From contig NZ_JASAOF010000016.1 in NCBI RefSeq assembly GCF_029952525.1, positions 62,001 to 126,000 on the forward strand: 64,000 bases of DNA, in the 5' to 3' direction. Of this stretch, positions 14,980-24,492 are shown piece after piece. The notes under the pieces were generated by a model. It did not search any database. It saw only the letters and a list, made by a program, of their open reading frames with translations, and was not told the DNA's origin. The position numbers were made by a program, and so were the translations under genes. Each line of letters begins with the position of its first letter. Position 1 is the first letter of the stretch. Source of the DNA: Saccharopolyspora ipomoeae. GTDB taxonomy: Bacteria; Actinomycetota; Actinomycetes; Mycobacteriales; Pseudonocardiaceae.

Positions 14980-16205
14980 CAGCGAACACCTCCTGCCACG
15001 GTCTCGTCGGCGAATCCGGCCAGGTAGGACAGGTACTCCTCGCGCTGCGCGGCGAGCTGCGGGCTCTCCTCGGCGTAGACGTTCGAGAAGATCCGCTCCG
15101 GCGGCGGCTCCTGCATGGTGAAGCAGAACTCGCGGAAGCGCTCGGCGAGCTGGTCGGCTTCGGCGTCGACGGAGTCGAAGAACTCCTGGTCGGCGGCGTG
15201 CTCGCGGATCAGGTGCACACGCAGCCGCTCGATCGGGTCCTTGAGCTTCCAGGCCTCCTGCTCGTCGGTCATCCGGTAGCGGGTCGGGTCGTCGGAGGTG
15301 GTGTGGGCGTCCATCCGGTAGGTGAACGCCTCGATGAGCACCGGGCCGTTGCCGTTGCGGCACTCGTCCAGCGCCCACTTCGAGACGGCGAGGCTGGCCA
15401 GCACGTCGTTGCCGTCCACCCGGATGCCGGGGAAGCCGTAGCCGCTGGCGCGCTGGTAGAGCGGTACTCGGGTCTGCCGCTCCAGCGGCTCGGAGATCGC
15501 CCACTGGTTGTTCTGGCAGAAGAAGACCACCGGCGAGTCGTACACGGCCGACCACACCATCGCCTCGTGCACGTCGCCCTGGCTGGTGGCGCCGTCGCCG
15601 AAGAAGACCATGGTGGCCTCGCCGTCGGGATCGCCGACCTTGCCGTCGAAGCGCTGCCCCATCGCGTAGCCGGTGGCGTTGAGGCACTGGTTGCCGATGA
15701 CGATCGTGTACAGGTGGAACCCGGTGCTCGTGGGGTCCCAGCTGCCGTGGTCGGTGCCGCGGAAGATGCCGAGCAGTTCGGTGGGGTCGATGCCCCGAGC
15801 CCAGGCCACGCCGTGCTCCCGGTAGCTCGGGAAGGCCATGTCCTGCGGTTTCAGCGCCCTGCCCGCCCCGATCTGGGCGGCTTCCTGGCCCAGCAGCGGC
15901 ACCCAGATGCCGAGCTGGCCCTGGCGCTGCAGCGCGTTGCCCTCCCGGTCGGCGCGGCGGACCAGCACCATGTCCCGGTAGAGGTCGCGCAGCTGCTCGG
16001 GTGAGATGTCGATGTCGAAGTCCGGGTGCTGGACCCGCTGACCTTCCGGGGTGAGGAGCTGAACGAGGTCAGCCCCACCTTCACTCGTCGCGCGCAAACC
16101 GGCGATCACCTGCTCCCGTGTGGGCTTGGCTGCGGTTGCGGCAGGGAGGTCGGTGCGCTTCGCGGGCGGTTCGCCGGATGAGGACGTCCATTGCTCGGGG
16201 GACAT
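14979..16205 (-). CDS. bkdA: 2-oxoacid dehydrogenase E1 component, alpha subunit
   Basis: 408 residues from the ATG at 16205. The thiamine-diphosphate motif is intact (GDGATSQGDVHEAMVWSAV, then FFCQNNQWAIS; GDG to NN). MVLVRRADREGNALQRQG and AFPSYREHGVAWARG are usual for branched-chain alpha subunits, and YRMDAHTTSDDPTRYR is the regulated loop region. It is the first gene of the operon. Roughly 45 extra N-terminal residues (Ser/Pro/Ala-rich) precede the conserved part, so a later start is possible, although the first ATG has an acceptable ribosome site (GAGGAGATC). Confidence 0.95.
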   Translation of the reverse strand: MSPEQWTSSSGEPPAKRTDLPAATAAKPTREQVIAGLRATSEGGADLVQLLTPEGQRVQHPDFDIDISPEQLRDLYRDMVLVRRADREGNALQRQGQLGIWVPLLGQEAAQIGAGRALKPQDMAFPSYREHGVAWARGIDPTELLGIFRGTDHGSWDPTSTGFHLYTIVIGNQCLNATGYAMGQRFDGKVGDPDGEATMVFFGDGATSQGDVHEAMVWSAVYDSPVVFFCQNNQWAISEPLERQTRVPLYQRASGYGFPGIRVDGNDVLASLAVSKWALDECRNGNGPVLIEAFTYRMDAHTTSDDPTRYRMTDEQEAWKLKDPIERLRVHLIREHAADQEFFDSVDAEADQLAERFREFCFTMQEPPPERIFSNVYAEESPQLAAQREEYLSYLAGFADETVAGGVR

Positions 16206-16618
16206 GTGTGATCTCCTCGTGTCGCGCCGATGTCACCGCTTGTGGCGGTGCTGATCGGCTGCCCCGCCGGCCTGCCGGTGACCTGGTGGGTCACCCGGTC
16301 GGCCGAGCGGAGCGGTGGATCGCTCCTCGTCATCCTGGCACGAAAACCCCGTGATCCGTGAGCCCTGCCACAGGGAGTGGATCGGTACAGCGGCGAGCGA
16401 TCAACTCCCGTGCGGTCACGTTAGTTCTTCTGAGGACAGTGCGAATTCGCAGGTCATCGAATTAATGGAGGACCGACTAACGAGTTCCGGACCATTGCGG
16501 TACCGATATTGGGTCCGCCCTCGCTCCCGTTGCGGGAATACGACAACCGCCCACCCCGGTGACCGTGACCCGAACAGAGCAGCCACCATCCCGGCACCCC
16601 CGGTGCCACACTGCGCTC
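16206..16618. other. Divergent promoter gap of bkd operon and GPP34 gene
   Basis: 413 bp without a supported gene. It should contain the bkd promoter on the minus strand. No Lrp-like regulator gene is adjacent. A lower-GC stretch (16420-16480) is the most promoter-like part, but no clear operator was found. Confidence 0.4.
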
Positions 16619-17260
16619 ATGACGCACCTGAGCCTGCCCGAGGAGTTCGTGCTGCTGCTGCACAAGCCCCGCGGCTCCTACTACGCCACCGCCGACCACA
16701 CCGGCGCCGCCGAGCTGGGCGAGCTGGTGCTCACCGAGCGCTTCGCGCTCACCGACAAGAAGCTGACCGTGCTCGACCCGGCGCCCACCGGCACCGCCTG
16801 GATCGACGAGTCCGTCGATTTCGTGCAGCGCAAAGCGGGACCGAAGGGCAGGCCGCTGGCCGCGACGACGTTCATCCAGAGCCGCCGCAAAGCCCGCGAG
16901 CGGCACGCCGAAGCGCTCGTCGAGCGCGGGCTGATGCGCCGCGAGCGGCGGAAGGCGCTGTTCATCCCCTACGACCACTTCACCCCCGATCCGGGGACGC
17001 GGGACGCGCTGGCCGCCCGGATCCGGGCCGCCGCGCGCAACGAGGTCCAGCTCGACGAGCGCCTCGCGATGCTGGCCGCGCTGGTGCAGGCCACCGGGCT
17101 GCAGACGCACCTCGGCCTGGACAAGGCCGAGCGCAAGCGGCTCAAGGAGATCAGCAAGGGCGAGGAGCTGGGCGGTGCGGTCCGCGACGTCATCGCCCAG
17201 ACCACGGCCGTGCTCACCGCCGTGACCGTCGCGGGCGGCGCGGCGGCGTCGGGCAGCTGA
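16619..17260 (+). CDS. GPP34 (GOLPH3-like) phosphoprotein-family protein
   Basis: 213 residues from the ATG at 16619. The GPP34 fold is suggested by SLPEEFVLLLHKPRGSYYA near the N-terminus, AAELGELVLTERFALTDKKL, and the late RRKALFIPYDHFTPDP and LAMLAALVQATGL segments. In eukaryotes this family binds phosphatidylinositol-4-phosphate at the Golgi. Actinobacteria carry many copies whose function is not settled, often called peripheral membrane or secondary-metabolism associated. A short Ala/Gly/Thr-rich C-terminus follows. The gene stands 54 bp before the M20 peptidase gene on the same strand, which probably has its own promoter. Confidence 0.85.
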   Translation: MTHLSLPEEFVLLLHKPRGSYYATADHTGAAELGELVLTERFALTDKKLTVLDPAPTGTAWIDESVDFVQRKAGPKGRPLAATTFIQSRRKARERHAEALVERGLMRRERRKALFIPYDHFTPDPGTRDALAARIRAAARNEVQLDERLAMLAALVQATGLQTHLGLDKAERKRLKEISKGEELGGAVRDVIAQTTAVLTAVTVAGGAAASGS

Positions 17261-17314
17261 CCGACTCGCGCCAGGTCCGGACGCGTCCCACCAGTTGGGC
17301 ATAGGATCGCGCTC

Positions 17315-18730
17315 GTGGATCGAGCTGCTGTTGCCAAGACCGTTGACCAAGCCTGGGACCAGGCGATTCTGCCGAGCCTGTCCGAGCTGGTGAGGATTCC
17401 CGCGGTGTCGCCGTCGTTCGACGCCGAGTGGGAGACCACCGGGCACCTCGACGCCGCGATCGAGCACGTGCGGGCGTGGATCGACGGCCGGGGCATCGAG
17501 GGCGCGGCGATCGAGGTCGTCCGGCTGCCCGGCCGGACGCCGCTGCTGCTGGTGGACGTGCCCGGTTCGGCCGGGGCGCCGGACGAGTCCGCGCTGCTCT
17601 ACGGCCACCTCGACAAGCAGCCGCCGGTCGGCGGCTGGTCGGAGGGCCTGGGCCCGTGGACGCCGGTGGTGCGCGACGGCAAGCTCTTCGGCCGGGGCGC
17701 CGCCGACGACGGCTACGCGGGCTACGCGGCGGTGACCGCGATCGAGGCGGTCCGCGCGCACGGCGGCGAGCACGCGCGCTGCGTGGTGCTGCTGGAGACC
17801 GGTGAGGAGTCCGGCAGCCCCGACCTGCCCGCCTACCTGGAGCACCTGCGCGACCGGCTCGGCGCCGTGTCGCTGGTCGTGTGCCTGGACTCGGGCGCGG
17901 GCGACTACGAGCGGATGTGGCTGACCAACTCGCTGCGCGGCATGGTGCAGCTGGAGGTCACCGTGCAGGTGCTCGACTCCGGCCTGCACTCCGGGATCGC
18001 CAGCGGCATCGCGCCCAGCTCGTTCCGGATCATGCGGCAGCTGCTGGACCGCTTGGAGGACTCCGCGACCGGCGAGATCCTGGTTCCGGAGCTCAACGTG
18101 GACATCCCGGCCAACCGGATCGACGAGGCCCGCTCGGCCGTCGAGGCCGTGCCCGGCATGATCCGCGACTCGGTGCCGTGGCCGGAGGGCGTGCGGCCGG
18201 TCGCCGATGACGAGGTCGAGCTGGCGCTGAACAACACCTGGCGACCGACGCTGTCGATCATCGGCGCGGACGGGCTGCCCAAGCCCGCCGACGCCGGCAA
18301 CGTGCTGCGGCCGTCGACGACGCTGCAGCTGAGCTTCCGGGTGCCGCCGACCGCTGACCCGCAGGCCGCGCTGGACGCGGTGCGCGCGAAGCTGTCCGCC
18401 GACGTCCCCTACGGCGCTCGCGTGACCTTCGGCCACTCGGAGGCCGGACTGGGCTGGAACGCCCCCGACCCGGCCCCGTGGCTGTCGAGCGCGCTGGACG
18501 TCGCGAGCGAGGAGATCTTCGGCGCGGGCTGGCGGACGATGGGCCTGGGCGGTTCGATCCCGTTCATGGGACTGCTGCACGAGGCGTACCCGGACGCGCA
18601 GTTCGTGGTCACCGGCGCCCTCGGCCCGGACAGCAACGCCCACGTCCCGGACGAGAGCCTCGACCTGGCCTTCGCCACCAAGATCACCAGCGCCATCGCC
18701 TGCATCCTCGACGCCCACGCCACCCGGTGA
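17315..18730 (+). CDS. M20-family zinc metallopeptidase (carnosinase-like dipeptidase)
   Basis: 471 residues from GTG 17315. The dinuclear zinc site is complete: His in LLYGHLDKQPP, bridging Asp in FGRGAADDGYAG, the catalytic Glu-Glu pair in ETGEESGSPD, Asp in VVCLDSGAG, and the C-terminal His in SNAHVPDESLDLA. A lid domain (residues ~210-370) interrupts the catalytic domain as in dipeptidases and peptidase T-like enzymes. It hydrolyses dipeptides or N-acyl amino acids in the cytoplasm; the exact substrate is open. A -10-like TAGGAT (17302-17307) ends seven bases before the GTG, so the transcript is probably leaderless. Confidence 0.93.
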   Translation: MDRAAVAKTVDQAWDQAILPSLSELVRIPAVSPSFDAEWETTGHLDAAIEHVRAWIDGRGIEGAAIEVVRLPGRTPLLLVDVPGSAGAPDESALLYGHLDKQPPVGGWSEGLGPWTPVVRDGKLFGRGAADDGYAGYAAVTAIEAVRAHGGEHARCVVLLETGEESGSPDLPAYLEHLRDRLGAVSLVVCLDSGAGDYERMWLTNSLRGMVQLEVTVQVLDSGLHSGIASGIAPSSFRIMRQLLDRLEDSATGEILVPELNVDIPANRIDEARSAVEAVPGMIRDSVPWPEGVRPVADDEVELALNNTWRPTLSIIGADGLPKPADAGNVLRPSTTLQLSFRVPPTADPQAALDAVRAKLSADVPYGARVTFGHSEAGLGWNAPDPAPWLSSALDVASEEIFGAGWRTMGLGGSIPFMGLLHEAYPDAQFVVTGALGPDSNAHVPDESLDLAFATKITSAIACILDAHATR

Positions 18731-18767
18731 CGGGTCGGGGCAGTGCTGGTCAGGAAGCCCCGGGCGC

Positions 18768-18965
18768 TCAGGACTTGGGGATGAGGAGCCAGAGGACGAG
18801 GTAGACCACGAACTGGGGTCCGGGCAGCAGGCAGGAGACCAGGAAGAGGATCCGGACCGTCGTCGGTCGCATCCCGAAGCGGCGGGCGAGGCCCGCGCAG
18901 ACCCCGGCGATCATCGCCTCGTCCTTCGGGCGGGACAGGGACTTGTTCTGGTGCATCGTCGTCAT
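18768..18965 (-). CDS. PspC-domain membrane protein
   Basis: 65 residues. LSRPKDEAMIAGVCAGLARR followed by FGMRPTTVRILFLVSCLLPG and VVYLVLWLLIPKS is the minimal PspC domain: a short amphipathic N-terminal region and one membrane-spanning segment. In enterobacteria PspC belongs to the phage-shock envelope-stress response; small stand-alone PspC proteins are common in actinobacteria with no assigned partner. It is convergent with the M20 gene and alone. Confidence 0.9.
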   Translation of the reverse strand: MTTMHQNKSLSRPKDEAMIAGVCAGLARRFGMRPTTVRILFLVSCLLPGPQFVVYLVLWLLIPKS

Positions 18966-19045
18966 GCCCCCACGATGCGCCGCGCGCCGTCGCGGGACCT
19001 CAGGGACGAGCCCTGACCCCTCCCGGAGACGTCCCCGGCCGTGTG

Positions 19046-19114
19046 GGCAGTTTTAGCCATGATCAACCATGATCAATGCCCGTTTTGTCCGGACGAATAT
19101 GGCTAGAACTGTCC
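19046..19114. repeat. 70-bp cruciform element, copy 2
   Basis: Left arm GGCAGTTTTAGCCAT (19046-19060) and right arm ATGGCTAGAACTGTCC (19099-19114) pair with two mismatches. The interior ACCATGATCAATGCCCGTTT and TGTCCGGAC is nearly identical to copy 1 (4572) and copy 3 (41037). It lies about 70 bp downstream of the secreted-protein gene at 19183. Confidence 0.82.
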
Positions 19115-19182
19115 AACAGCCGGGGACGGCACTCTCGGCGGAGGAGGACCTCAGCGGGAGTCGAGCCGGTGGTGGGGTGTGG

Positions 19183-19647
19183 TTAGCAAGCGGGGGTGTA
19201 GGTGCGGGTGGCGAGGAGCTGGTCCCCGGAGGTGACCTCGACCGTGCTGCGGGCGTTGTTCGGCAGCGGCGTGCTCGCCAGGACCAGGCCCTTGGCACCG
19301 ACCGAGCCGGAGCCCTTGGTCTCGCCGTTGACCTTCACCGCGTAGGGCGTCGTCGGGGCGTCCGGGGCCGCGGTGATGCGGTACTCCACCGACGGCGTGT
19401 GCGCCGGGTCGGGGAACGCCGCCGCGAGCATCGGCATCGAACCGACCAGCGCCGACATGTCCTGGCACCGGGCGTCGCCGAGCTGGACCTGGACCGGGGC
19501 CGGGGCCGGAGCCGGAGCGGCCGAAGCGGTAGCCGCGAACGCGGCGGGAACCGCCACCGCCGCGGTGACGGGAACGGCTGCCGCCGCAGTGACGGGAACG
19601 GCTGCCGCCGCGGCAGCGAGAACGAAGGTCAGCGTGCGACCGGGCAT
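19183..19647 (-). CDS. Secreted Ala-rich protein, unknown
   Basis: 154 residues. It begins MPGRTLTFVLAAAAAAVPV and has an alanine-rich hydrophobic signal region (to about residue 45), then an Ala-Pro-rich linker (APAPAPAPVQVQ) and a beta-rich domain of about 100 residues with two cysteines (GDARCQD and the terminal TYTPAC) that could form one disulfide. The tandem repeats in the signal region (AVPVTAAAAVPVTAA) come from repeated codons at 19570-19610. It is exported, probably by Sec; the C-terminal domain is not recognised. The next gene on the strand is the GT87 enzyme, 30 bp upstream. Confidence 0.75.
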   Translation of the reverse strand: MPGRTLTFVLAAAAAAVPVTAAAAVPVTAAVAVPAAFAATASAAPAPAPAPVQVQLGDARCQDMSALVGSMPMLAAAFPDPAHTPSVEYRITAAPDAPTTPYAVKVNGETKGSGSVGAKGLVLASTPLPNNARSTVEVTSGDQLLATRTYTPAC

Positions 19648-19677
19648 CTGCGAAGCACCTCCACGAGAACGAGCGGA

Positions 19678-21345
19678 TCAGCGCCTCGAAGCTAGAGCTC
19701 CCCGGGTCAGCGCGACCGTCCGTTGCCCCCAACGAGCGACACCGGGTAACACGAACCGGTCGCGAGCACCGTCGAGCACTCCCCCGCACGGGTCGTCGAT
19801 GCCGCCGGCGTGCTCGCCCCGCGTCGCCAGGGCGGTGCGCACCTTGTCGCGAGCCGGGTCGAGGATCTCGCGGACGATCAGCGCGCACAGCAGCACGACC
19901 ATCGCGTCCCGGACCAGCACCGCGCCCAGGAACCAGTCCTCCGGCAGCCCCTTGTTGGCCGTGCCCAGGTAGTAGTACATGCGCGGCGCCCACACCGCGG
20001 CGTCGATGATCATCCAGGACAGCAGCAGCCGCCAGCGCGGCAGCGCCAGCACCGCCAGCGGCACCAGCCACAACGAGTACTGCGGGCTCCACACCTTGTT
20101 CGTCAGCAGGAACGCCGCCACCACCAGGAAGCACAGCTGCGCCACCCGCGGCCGCGTCGGCGCGGCCATCGCCAGCCAGCCGACCGCCAGGCAGGCCACC
20201 AGGAACAGGCCGAGGCTCACCGCGTTGAGCACCACCGGCGTCGCACCCGGCGCCAGGTGACCGTCGAAGCCCTCCCAGGAGGTGAAGTACATCAGCGCGT
20301 TGTACAGCGAGTCCGGGTCGGCGGGACGCGAGCTGTTCAACCGGAAGAACTCGCCCCAGCCGTCCGGGTAGGCCAGCAGGATCGGCACGTTGATCGCCAG
20401 CCAGGACAGGGCGGCGGCCAGCACCGCCCGCATCGCGTCGGGCAGCTTGCCCGCCCGCCAGGCCAGGACCAGCAGCGGGCCGAGGAAGAACAGCGGGTAG
20501 AGCTTCGCCGCGCCGCCGACGCCGATGAGCACGCCCGCCAGCACCGGTCGTCGTCGCGCCCACGCGAGCAACCCGGCGGTGCCCAGCGCCGTGGCGAGGG
20601 TGTCGAAGTTGGTGAAGGCGTGCGCGAACACCAGCGGGGACACCGCTGCCAGCGCGACGTCCCAGACCCGCCTGCGGGCCAGGAGAACCAGCGCCCAGAT
20701 CGTCACCAACCAGGCCGCCGCCAGCCAGAACGAGGTGATGTTGAAGTACAGGACGCTGAGCAGTCCGCCCGGCAACCAGCCGAAACCGGCCAGCGTCGCC
20801 CAGCCGTCGGCGGCCCGCGCGTTGACCCACTGGAAGATCCCGGTCAGCACCGGGTACTCCATGTACCGGGTCTTCTCCTGCGGCGTGCCCTGGTTCTCCA
20901 CCCAGCCCGTCTTGTACGGGAACGCGTTGTCGGGCGCGAGATCGCCCATGCCGTAGCGCGGGATGATGTCGGTGTAGCACATGGCGGTGTACTGCTTGCT
21001 GTTCCGCCAGTCCAGCTGCGGCCCGCTGGTCGTGTCGTAGGTGACCTGGCAGGGAGCCTTGAACAGCCACGCCGCCGCCAGCGTCAGCACCGCCAGCAAC
21101 AGGATCACCCGCAACGGCGTCCAGAACCACTGCCGCCCCACCTGCGCGTGCCTGCCCAGCGGCCCGCCGATGATCCGGCCGGCCTTGCGGCCGAGCGGTT
21201 CGGTCCACGTCGGGGAGACCCGGTCGGCTGGGGAGAGCGACGTCGAGTCCACCGCCGCCGCAAGAGCTTTGCCCGACGCTGCCGCCGCACGAGCGTTGCC
21301 CGATGGTGCCGCTGCTTCCGGATCGGCGGTTTCGTTGGTGGACAC
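19678..21345 (-). CDS. GT87-family membrane glycosyltransferase (Rv0051-like)
   Basis: 555 residues with a ~75-residue cytoplasmic N-terminus and about ten membrane segments (LRVILLLAVLTLAAAWLF, LAAAWLVTIWALVLLAR, AQLCFLVVAAFLLTNKVW and others). GT87/DUF2029 enzymes transfer sugars from polyprenyl-phosphate donors on the outer face of the membrane. GVGGAAKLYPLFFLGPLL resembles the conserved GxxxxxKxxP segment of the family. It lies immediately after ponA on the same strand, as Rv0051 follows ponA1 in M. tuberculosis, implying a cell-envelope role. The extracellular loop (QYTAMCYTDIIPRYGMGD) between the first helices is long. Donor and acceptor are unknown. Confidence 0.85.
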   Translation of the reverse strand: MSTNETADPEAAAPSGNARAAAASGKALAAAVDSTSLSPADRVSPTWTEPLGRKAGRIIGGPLGRHAQVGRQWFWTPLRVILLLAVLTLAAAWLFKAPCQVTYDTTSGPQLDWRNSKQYTAMCYTDIIPRYGMGDLAPDNAFPYKTGWVENQGTPQEKTRYMEYPVLTGIFQWVNARAADGWATLAGFGWLPGGLLSVLYFNITSFWLAAAWLVTIWALVLLARRRVWDVALAAVSPLVFAHAFTNFDTLATALGTAGLLAWARRRPVLAGVLIGVGGAAKLYPLFFLGPLLVLAWRAGKLPDAMRAVLAAALSWLAINVPILLAYPDGWGEFFRLNSSRPADPDSLYNALMYFTSWEGFDGHLAPGATPVVLNAVSLGLFLVACLAVGWLAMAAPTRPRVAQLCFLVVAAFLLTNKVWSPQYSLWLVPLAVLALPRWRLLLSWMIIDAAVWAPRMYYYLGTANKGLPEDWFLGAVLVRDAMVVLLCALIVREILDPARDKVRTALATRGEHAGGIDDPCGGVLDGARDRFVLPGVARWGQRTVALTRGALASRR

Positions 21346-21367
21346 GCCCGGATGCTACTTGGCCCGG

Positions 21368-21411
21368 AAAAACCCGAGGGGCACCCGCCGGGTCGGCGGA
21401 TGCCCCTCGGG
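21368..21411 (-). terminator. Intrinsic terminator of ponA
   Basis: CCCGAGGGGCACCCGCC (21373-21389) and GGCGGATGCCCCTCGGG (21395-21411) pair at 16 of 17 positions around a 5-nt loop. On the minus strand the stem is followed at once by TTTTT (complement of 21368-21372), a true U-tract. It should separate ponA from the GT87 gene. Confidence 0.85.
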
Positions 21412-21426
21412 ACGAACGGGATCGGG

Positions 21427-24400
21427 CTAGCCGCCCCAACCCCCGTCGCGCGTGGGCGCGACGTCACCGGGCTGGTCCGGTTCGCTCGTGGACGACTCGC
21501 ACGGCGGCTCGAAGAACCCGCCGCAATCACTGCCGCCCCCGCCCGGACGCGTCCGGGTGGCCGTCGGGTCCTGGCTCTCCGACTCGCTCGGCGGCGTCGT
21601 CGGGGGCATCGACGACGTCGGCGGCTCCGAGGACGTCGGAGGCGGCGGCAACGGGATGTCCTCGAACTGACCGATGGTGTCGGTCTTCTTGAACTGCTCG
21701 ACCTTGAGGCCCTTGTGGTAGTTGTTCATGAACTGCTGCCACACCATGGCCGGGTACTTGCCGCCGTAGAAGCTGGTGCCCGAGTTGTCCTCCAGCGGCA
21801 CGTTGCGGCCGTTCTCGCTGGCCAGCATCGACACCGAGGTGGACAGCTGCGGCGTCGCACCGATCATCCACGCGGTCGCGTTGTCCTTGGTGTCCAGGTA
21901 CTGGTGGGTACCGGTCTTGGACATCACCGGCCGGCCGCCTTCGAGACCGCGCTTGGCGTGGTCGGCGACGTCGAACATCGACGCGATGGTGTTGTAGGCC
22001 AGCTTCGCGGCCTCCGAGTCCGACTCGTCGTAGAGGTTCTTGGTCGGCTCGTTGTGGATCTTGATCGCCGGGCCCTCGCGCGGCGTGATCTCCCGGACCA
22101 TGTGCGGCACGTGCGACTTGCCCTGGTTGGCCAGCGTCGCGTAGGCGTTCGCCATGTCGATCGGCTTCACCGGGTACATGCCGAGCGCGATACCGGACTG
22201 GGTCTGGCCGTCGGCGTTCTGCAGGGTCTTGGTCTCGCCCTTGCCCGACTTGTAGGCCTCCGGGACGCCCGCGGCGTGCGCTGCCTCGGCCACCGCCGGC
22301 GGACCGACCCGGGCGGCGATGTTGACGAACACGGTGTTGACCGACTTCGTCATCGCCTCGCGGACGCCGCACCGGTTCGGGATGTCGCAGGCCACGCCCG
22401 GGGCGTTGGCGAAGTCCGTGCCCGCGATCTTCTGCGGGCTCGAACCGTCGTAGAACTCGCCGATGCCCAGGCCCTTGTGCAGACCGGCCAGCACCGCGAA
22501 CGGCTTGAACGACGAACCGGGCTCGGTCGGCGCGACCGCCCAGTCGTAGCCGCCGACGTCACCGCCGCCGCCGTAGTAGGCCTTGACCTCGCCCGTCTTG
22601 GGCTCGACCGCCACCAGCGAGGTCTTGATGTTGTCCGGCAGCGTGTTCTCTGCCTGGCTCGTGGCGGCGTCGACCGCGGCCTTCTGGGCCTTCGGGTCGA
22701 TCGTCGTCTTGATCTTGTATCCCTCGCGGGCCAGCGTGTCCTCGTCGTAGCCGGCCTCTTCCAGCTCGCGGAGCACCTGGTCCTTGATCTTGAACTGGTC
22801 CGGCGTCAACCGCTTGTCGATCCGCCAGTCGCTCTGCCCCCGGGTCTCCGGCGGCGTCGTCAGCGGCTCGCGCTCGGAGGCGGGCAGGAACCCGTTCTGG
22901 ACCATCTGGTCGAGCACGTAGTTGAACCGCGAGGTCGCCTGCTCCATGTCCTCGCGCGGGTCGTTGCCCTTCGGGCGCTGGACCATGCCCGCCAGGACCG
23001 CGGCCTCGCCCGGCGTGATCTCGCTGGGCTTCTTGCCGAAGTAGGCGTTGGCCGCCGCCGTGATGCCGTTGGCGCCGCGGCCGTAGTAGGCGGTGTTGAG
23101 GTACGACAGCAGGATGTCGTCCTTGCTGCGCTCGTTGGTGATCTTGAACGCCAGCACGATCTCCTTGACCTTGCGAACGTAGTCGGGGTCCGACTTGTTC
23201 AGCTCCAGGTCGAGCTTGATGAACTGCTGGGTGATCGTGGAACCACCACCGACGCCGGAGCCGGTGAACATGAAGAACACCGACCGGGCGATGCCCTGGA
23301 AGTCGAATCCGGGGTTCGTGTAGAAGCTCGCGTCCTCAGCGGAGATCGTCGCGTCGCGCAGCGGCTTGGACACCTGGTTGAGGTCGCGCACGACCTCCCG
23401 GGACCCGTCCGAGCTCACCGTCGCCAGCGGCGAGTCGTCCGCGTAGGTGATCGTGATCGGCTGCTTCATGTTCAGCAGCTTCTGCTCGTCCGGCGCCTCC
23501 CAGAAGAGGTAGCCGTAGATGAACACGATCGTCGGGATGATCACTCCCGCGGCCGCGGCCACGTAGCAGGCCCTGCGGACGCGCCGCCATATGACGGCGC
23601 GCTTGGCTTGAGCGGCACTCATGTCGTCGTCCGGATCCTCGCTGTCATCCGTGCCTCGGCCGTCCCCGCCCCGGAAACCGGCGGCGCCGACGTCGGCGGC
23701 ACCCCCGGCCCTGCGGTCGCCGAGCGAATCGTTGTCGCCGTACGGGTCGTCATCAAGATCGTCGGCGTAGTAGTTGTACGTCGCCTGATCGGAGTGCGTG
23801 AGCAGGTTCGGCTCGCGACCGACACCCGCACCAGCGCCGGCTGCTCCAGCAGCACCAGCGGCGGCAGCGGCTCCACCGGCGGCAGCCGCTCCACCGGCCG
23901 CCGCGCCGGACGCGCCGGAGCCTCCCCGGTCATCGCCCGGGGTCTGCGGGATGTTCTGGGTGGGCGCCTCACCGGGCGGCGGCGCGGGGCGGCCGGGGGG
24001 AGGCTGCTGGCCGGACGGGGGCTGGCCCGGACGTCCCGGCGGCGGAGGAGGAGGCGACGGCGAGTAGCTCGTCGCGTCGTCCTCCCCGTTTAACCTGCTG
24101 GTCAGCGGTGACGAGCCCGAACCGGGTGCGGAGTCGTCGTCGAACGACGGCGTCCACGCACCGGTCGTCTCCTCCGGCGCCTCGGCACCGGGTCCACCAG
24201 CGCCGGGTCCACCGGCGGGGGCTCCCTCGGCACCGGGCCACTGCGGCTGTCCGCCGGACGGCGCGCCGGGACGCCCCGGCGGGGGCGGCGGCTGCTGGCC
24301 GCCCGCTCCCGGACGGGGACCGGGCTGCTGCTCGCCGGGCCACGCGGGACCACCGCTCGGGGGCGGCGGAGGTCCGGACGGGCGCTGCGGCGGCTGGCCC

Positions 24401-24492
24401 GGGTTCTGCGGCGGGGGTGGCGCGGGGCGACCGTCGGGGTTCGGATGCCGGGAGTGGCGGCCCTTGGCGTGGTCGTCACGCTCGTCGTTCAC
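21427..24492 (-). CDS. ponA1: Bifunctional class A penicillin-binding protein (PonA1-like)
   Basis: 1021 residues. A proline/glycine-rich cytoplasmic N-terminus of ~300 residues (runs such as PPPPPSGGPAWPGEQQ) precedes one membrane segment (ACYVAAAAGVIIPTIVFIYG, ~305-325). The GT51 glycosyltransferase domain follows (catalytic Glu in SAEDASFYTNPGFD, ~386; GGSTITQQFIK), then the transpeptidase domain with SxxK in PGSSFKPFAVL (~658), SxN in KSVNTVFVN and KTG in MSKTGTHQY (~858). A Pro/Ser/Thr-rich extracellular tail ends the chain. It polymerises and crosslinks peptidoglycan. The long low-complexity N-terminus is typical for mycelial and mycobacterial PonA1 and may bind partners or be phosphorylated. 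Context (DUF5318 upstream, GT87 downstream) is as in M. tuberculosis. Confidence 0.96.
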   Translation of the reverse strand: MNDERDDHAKGRHSRHPNPDGRPAPPPPQNPGQPPQRPSGPPPPPSGGPAWPGEQQPGPRPGAGGQQPPPPPGRPGAPSGGQPQWPGAEGAPAGGPGAGGPGAEAPEETTGAWTPSFDDDSAPGSGSSPLTSRLNGEDDATSYSPSPPPPPPGRPGQPPSGQQPPPGRPAPPPGEAPTQNIPQTPGDDRGGSGASGAAAGGAAAAGGAAAAAGAAGAAGAGAGVGREPNLLTHSDQATYNYYADDLDDDPYGDNDSLGDRRAGGAADVGAAGFRGGDGRGTDDSEDPDDDMSAAQAKRAVIWRRVRRACYVAAAAGVIIPTIVFIYGYLFWEAPDEQKLLNMKQPITITYADDSPLATVSSDGSREVVRDLNQVSKPLRDATISAEDASFYTNPGFDFQGIARSVFFMFTGSGVGGGSTITQQFIKLDLELNKSDPDYVRKVKEIVLAFKITNERSKDDILLSYLNTAYYGRGANGITAAANAYFGKKPSEITPGEAAVLAGMVQRPKGNDPREDMEQATSRFNYVLDQMVQNGFLPASEREPLTTPPETRGQSDWRIDKRLTPDQFKIKDQVLRELEEAGYDEDTLAREGYKIKTTIDPKAQKAAVDAATSQAENTLPDNIKTSLVAVEPKTGEVKAYYGGGGDVGGYDWAVAPTEPGSSFKPFAVLAGLHKGLGIGEFYDGSSPQKIAGTDFANAPGVACDIPNRCGVREAMTKSVNTVFVNIAARVGPPAVAEAAHAAGVPEAYKSGKGETKTLQNADGQTQSGIALGMYPVKPIDMANAYATLANQGKSHVPHMVREITPREGPAIKIHNEPTKNLYDESDSEAAKLAYNTIASMFDVADHAKRGLEGGRPVMSKTGTHQYLDTKDNATAWMIGATPQLSTSVSMLASENGRNVPLEDNSGTSFYGGKYPAMVWQQFMNNYHKGLKVEQFKKTDTIGQFEDIPLPPPPTSSEPPTSSMPPTTPPSESESQDPTATRTRPGGGGSDCGGFFEPPCESSTSEPDQPGDVAPTRDGGWGG

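Noticed and set aside
19810-24093. Very long open frame (over 1400 codons) on the plus strand opposite the GT87 and ponA genes
   Set aside because: Arg/His/Gly-rich shadow of two well-supported genes on the other strand; long antisense frames are normal at this GC content.
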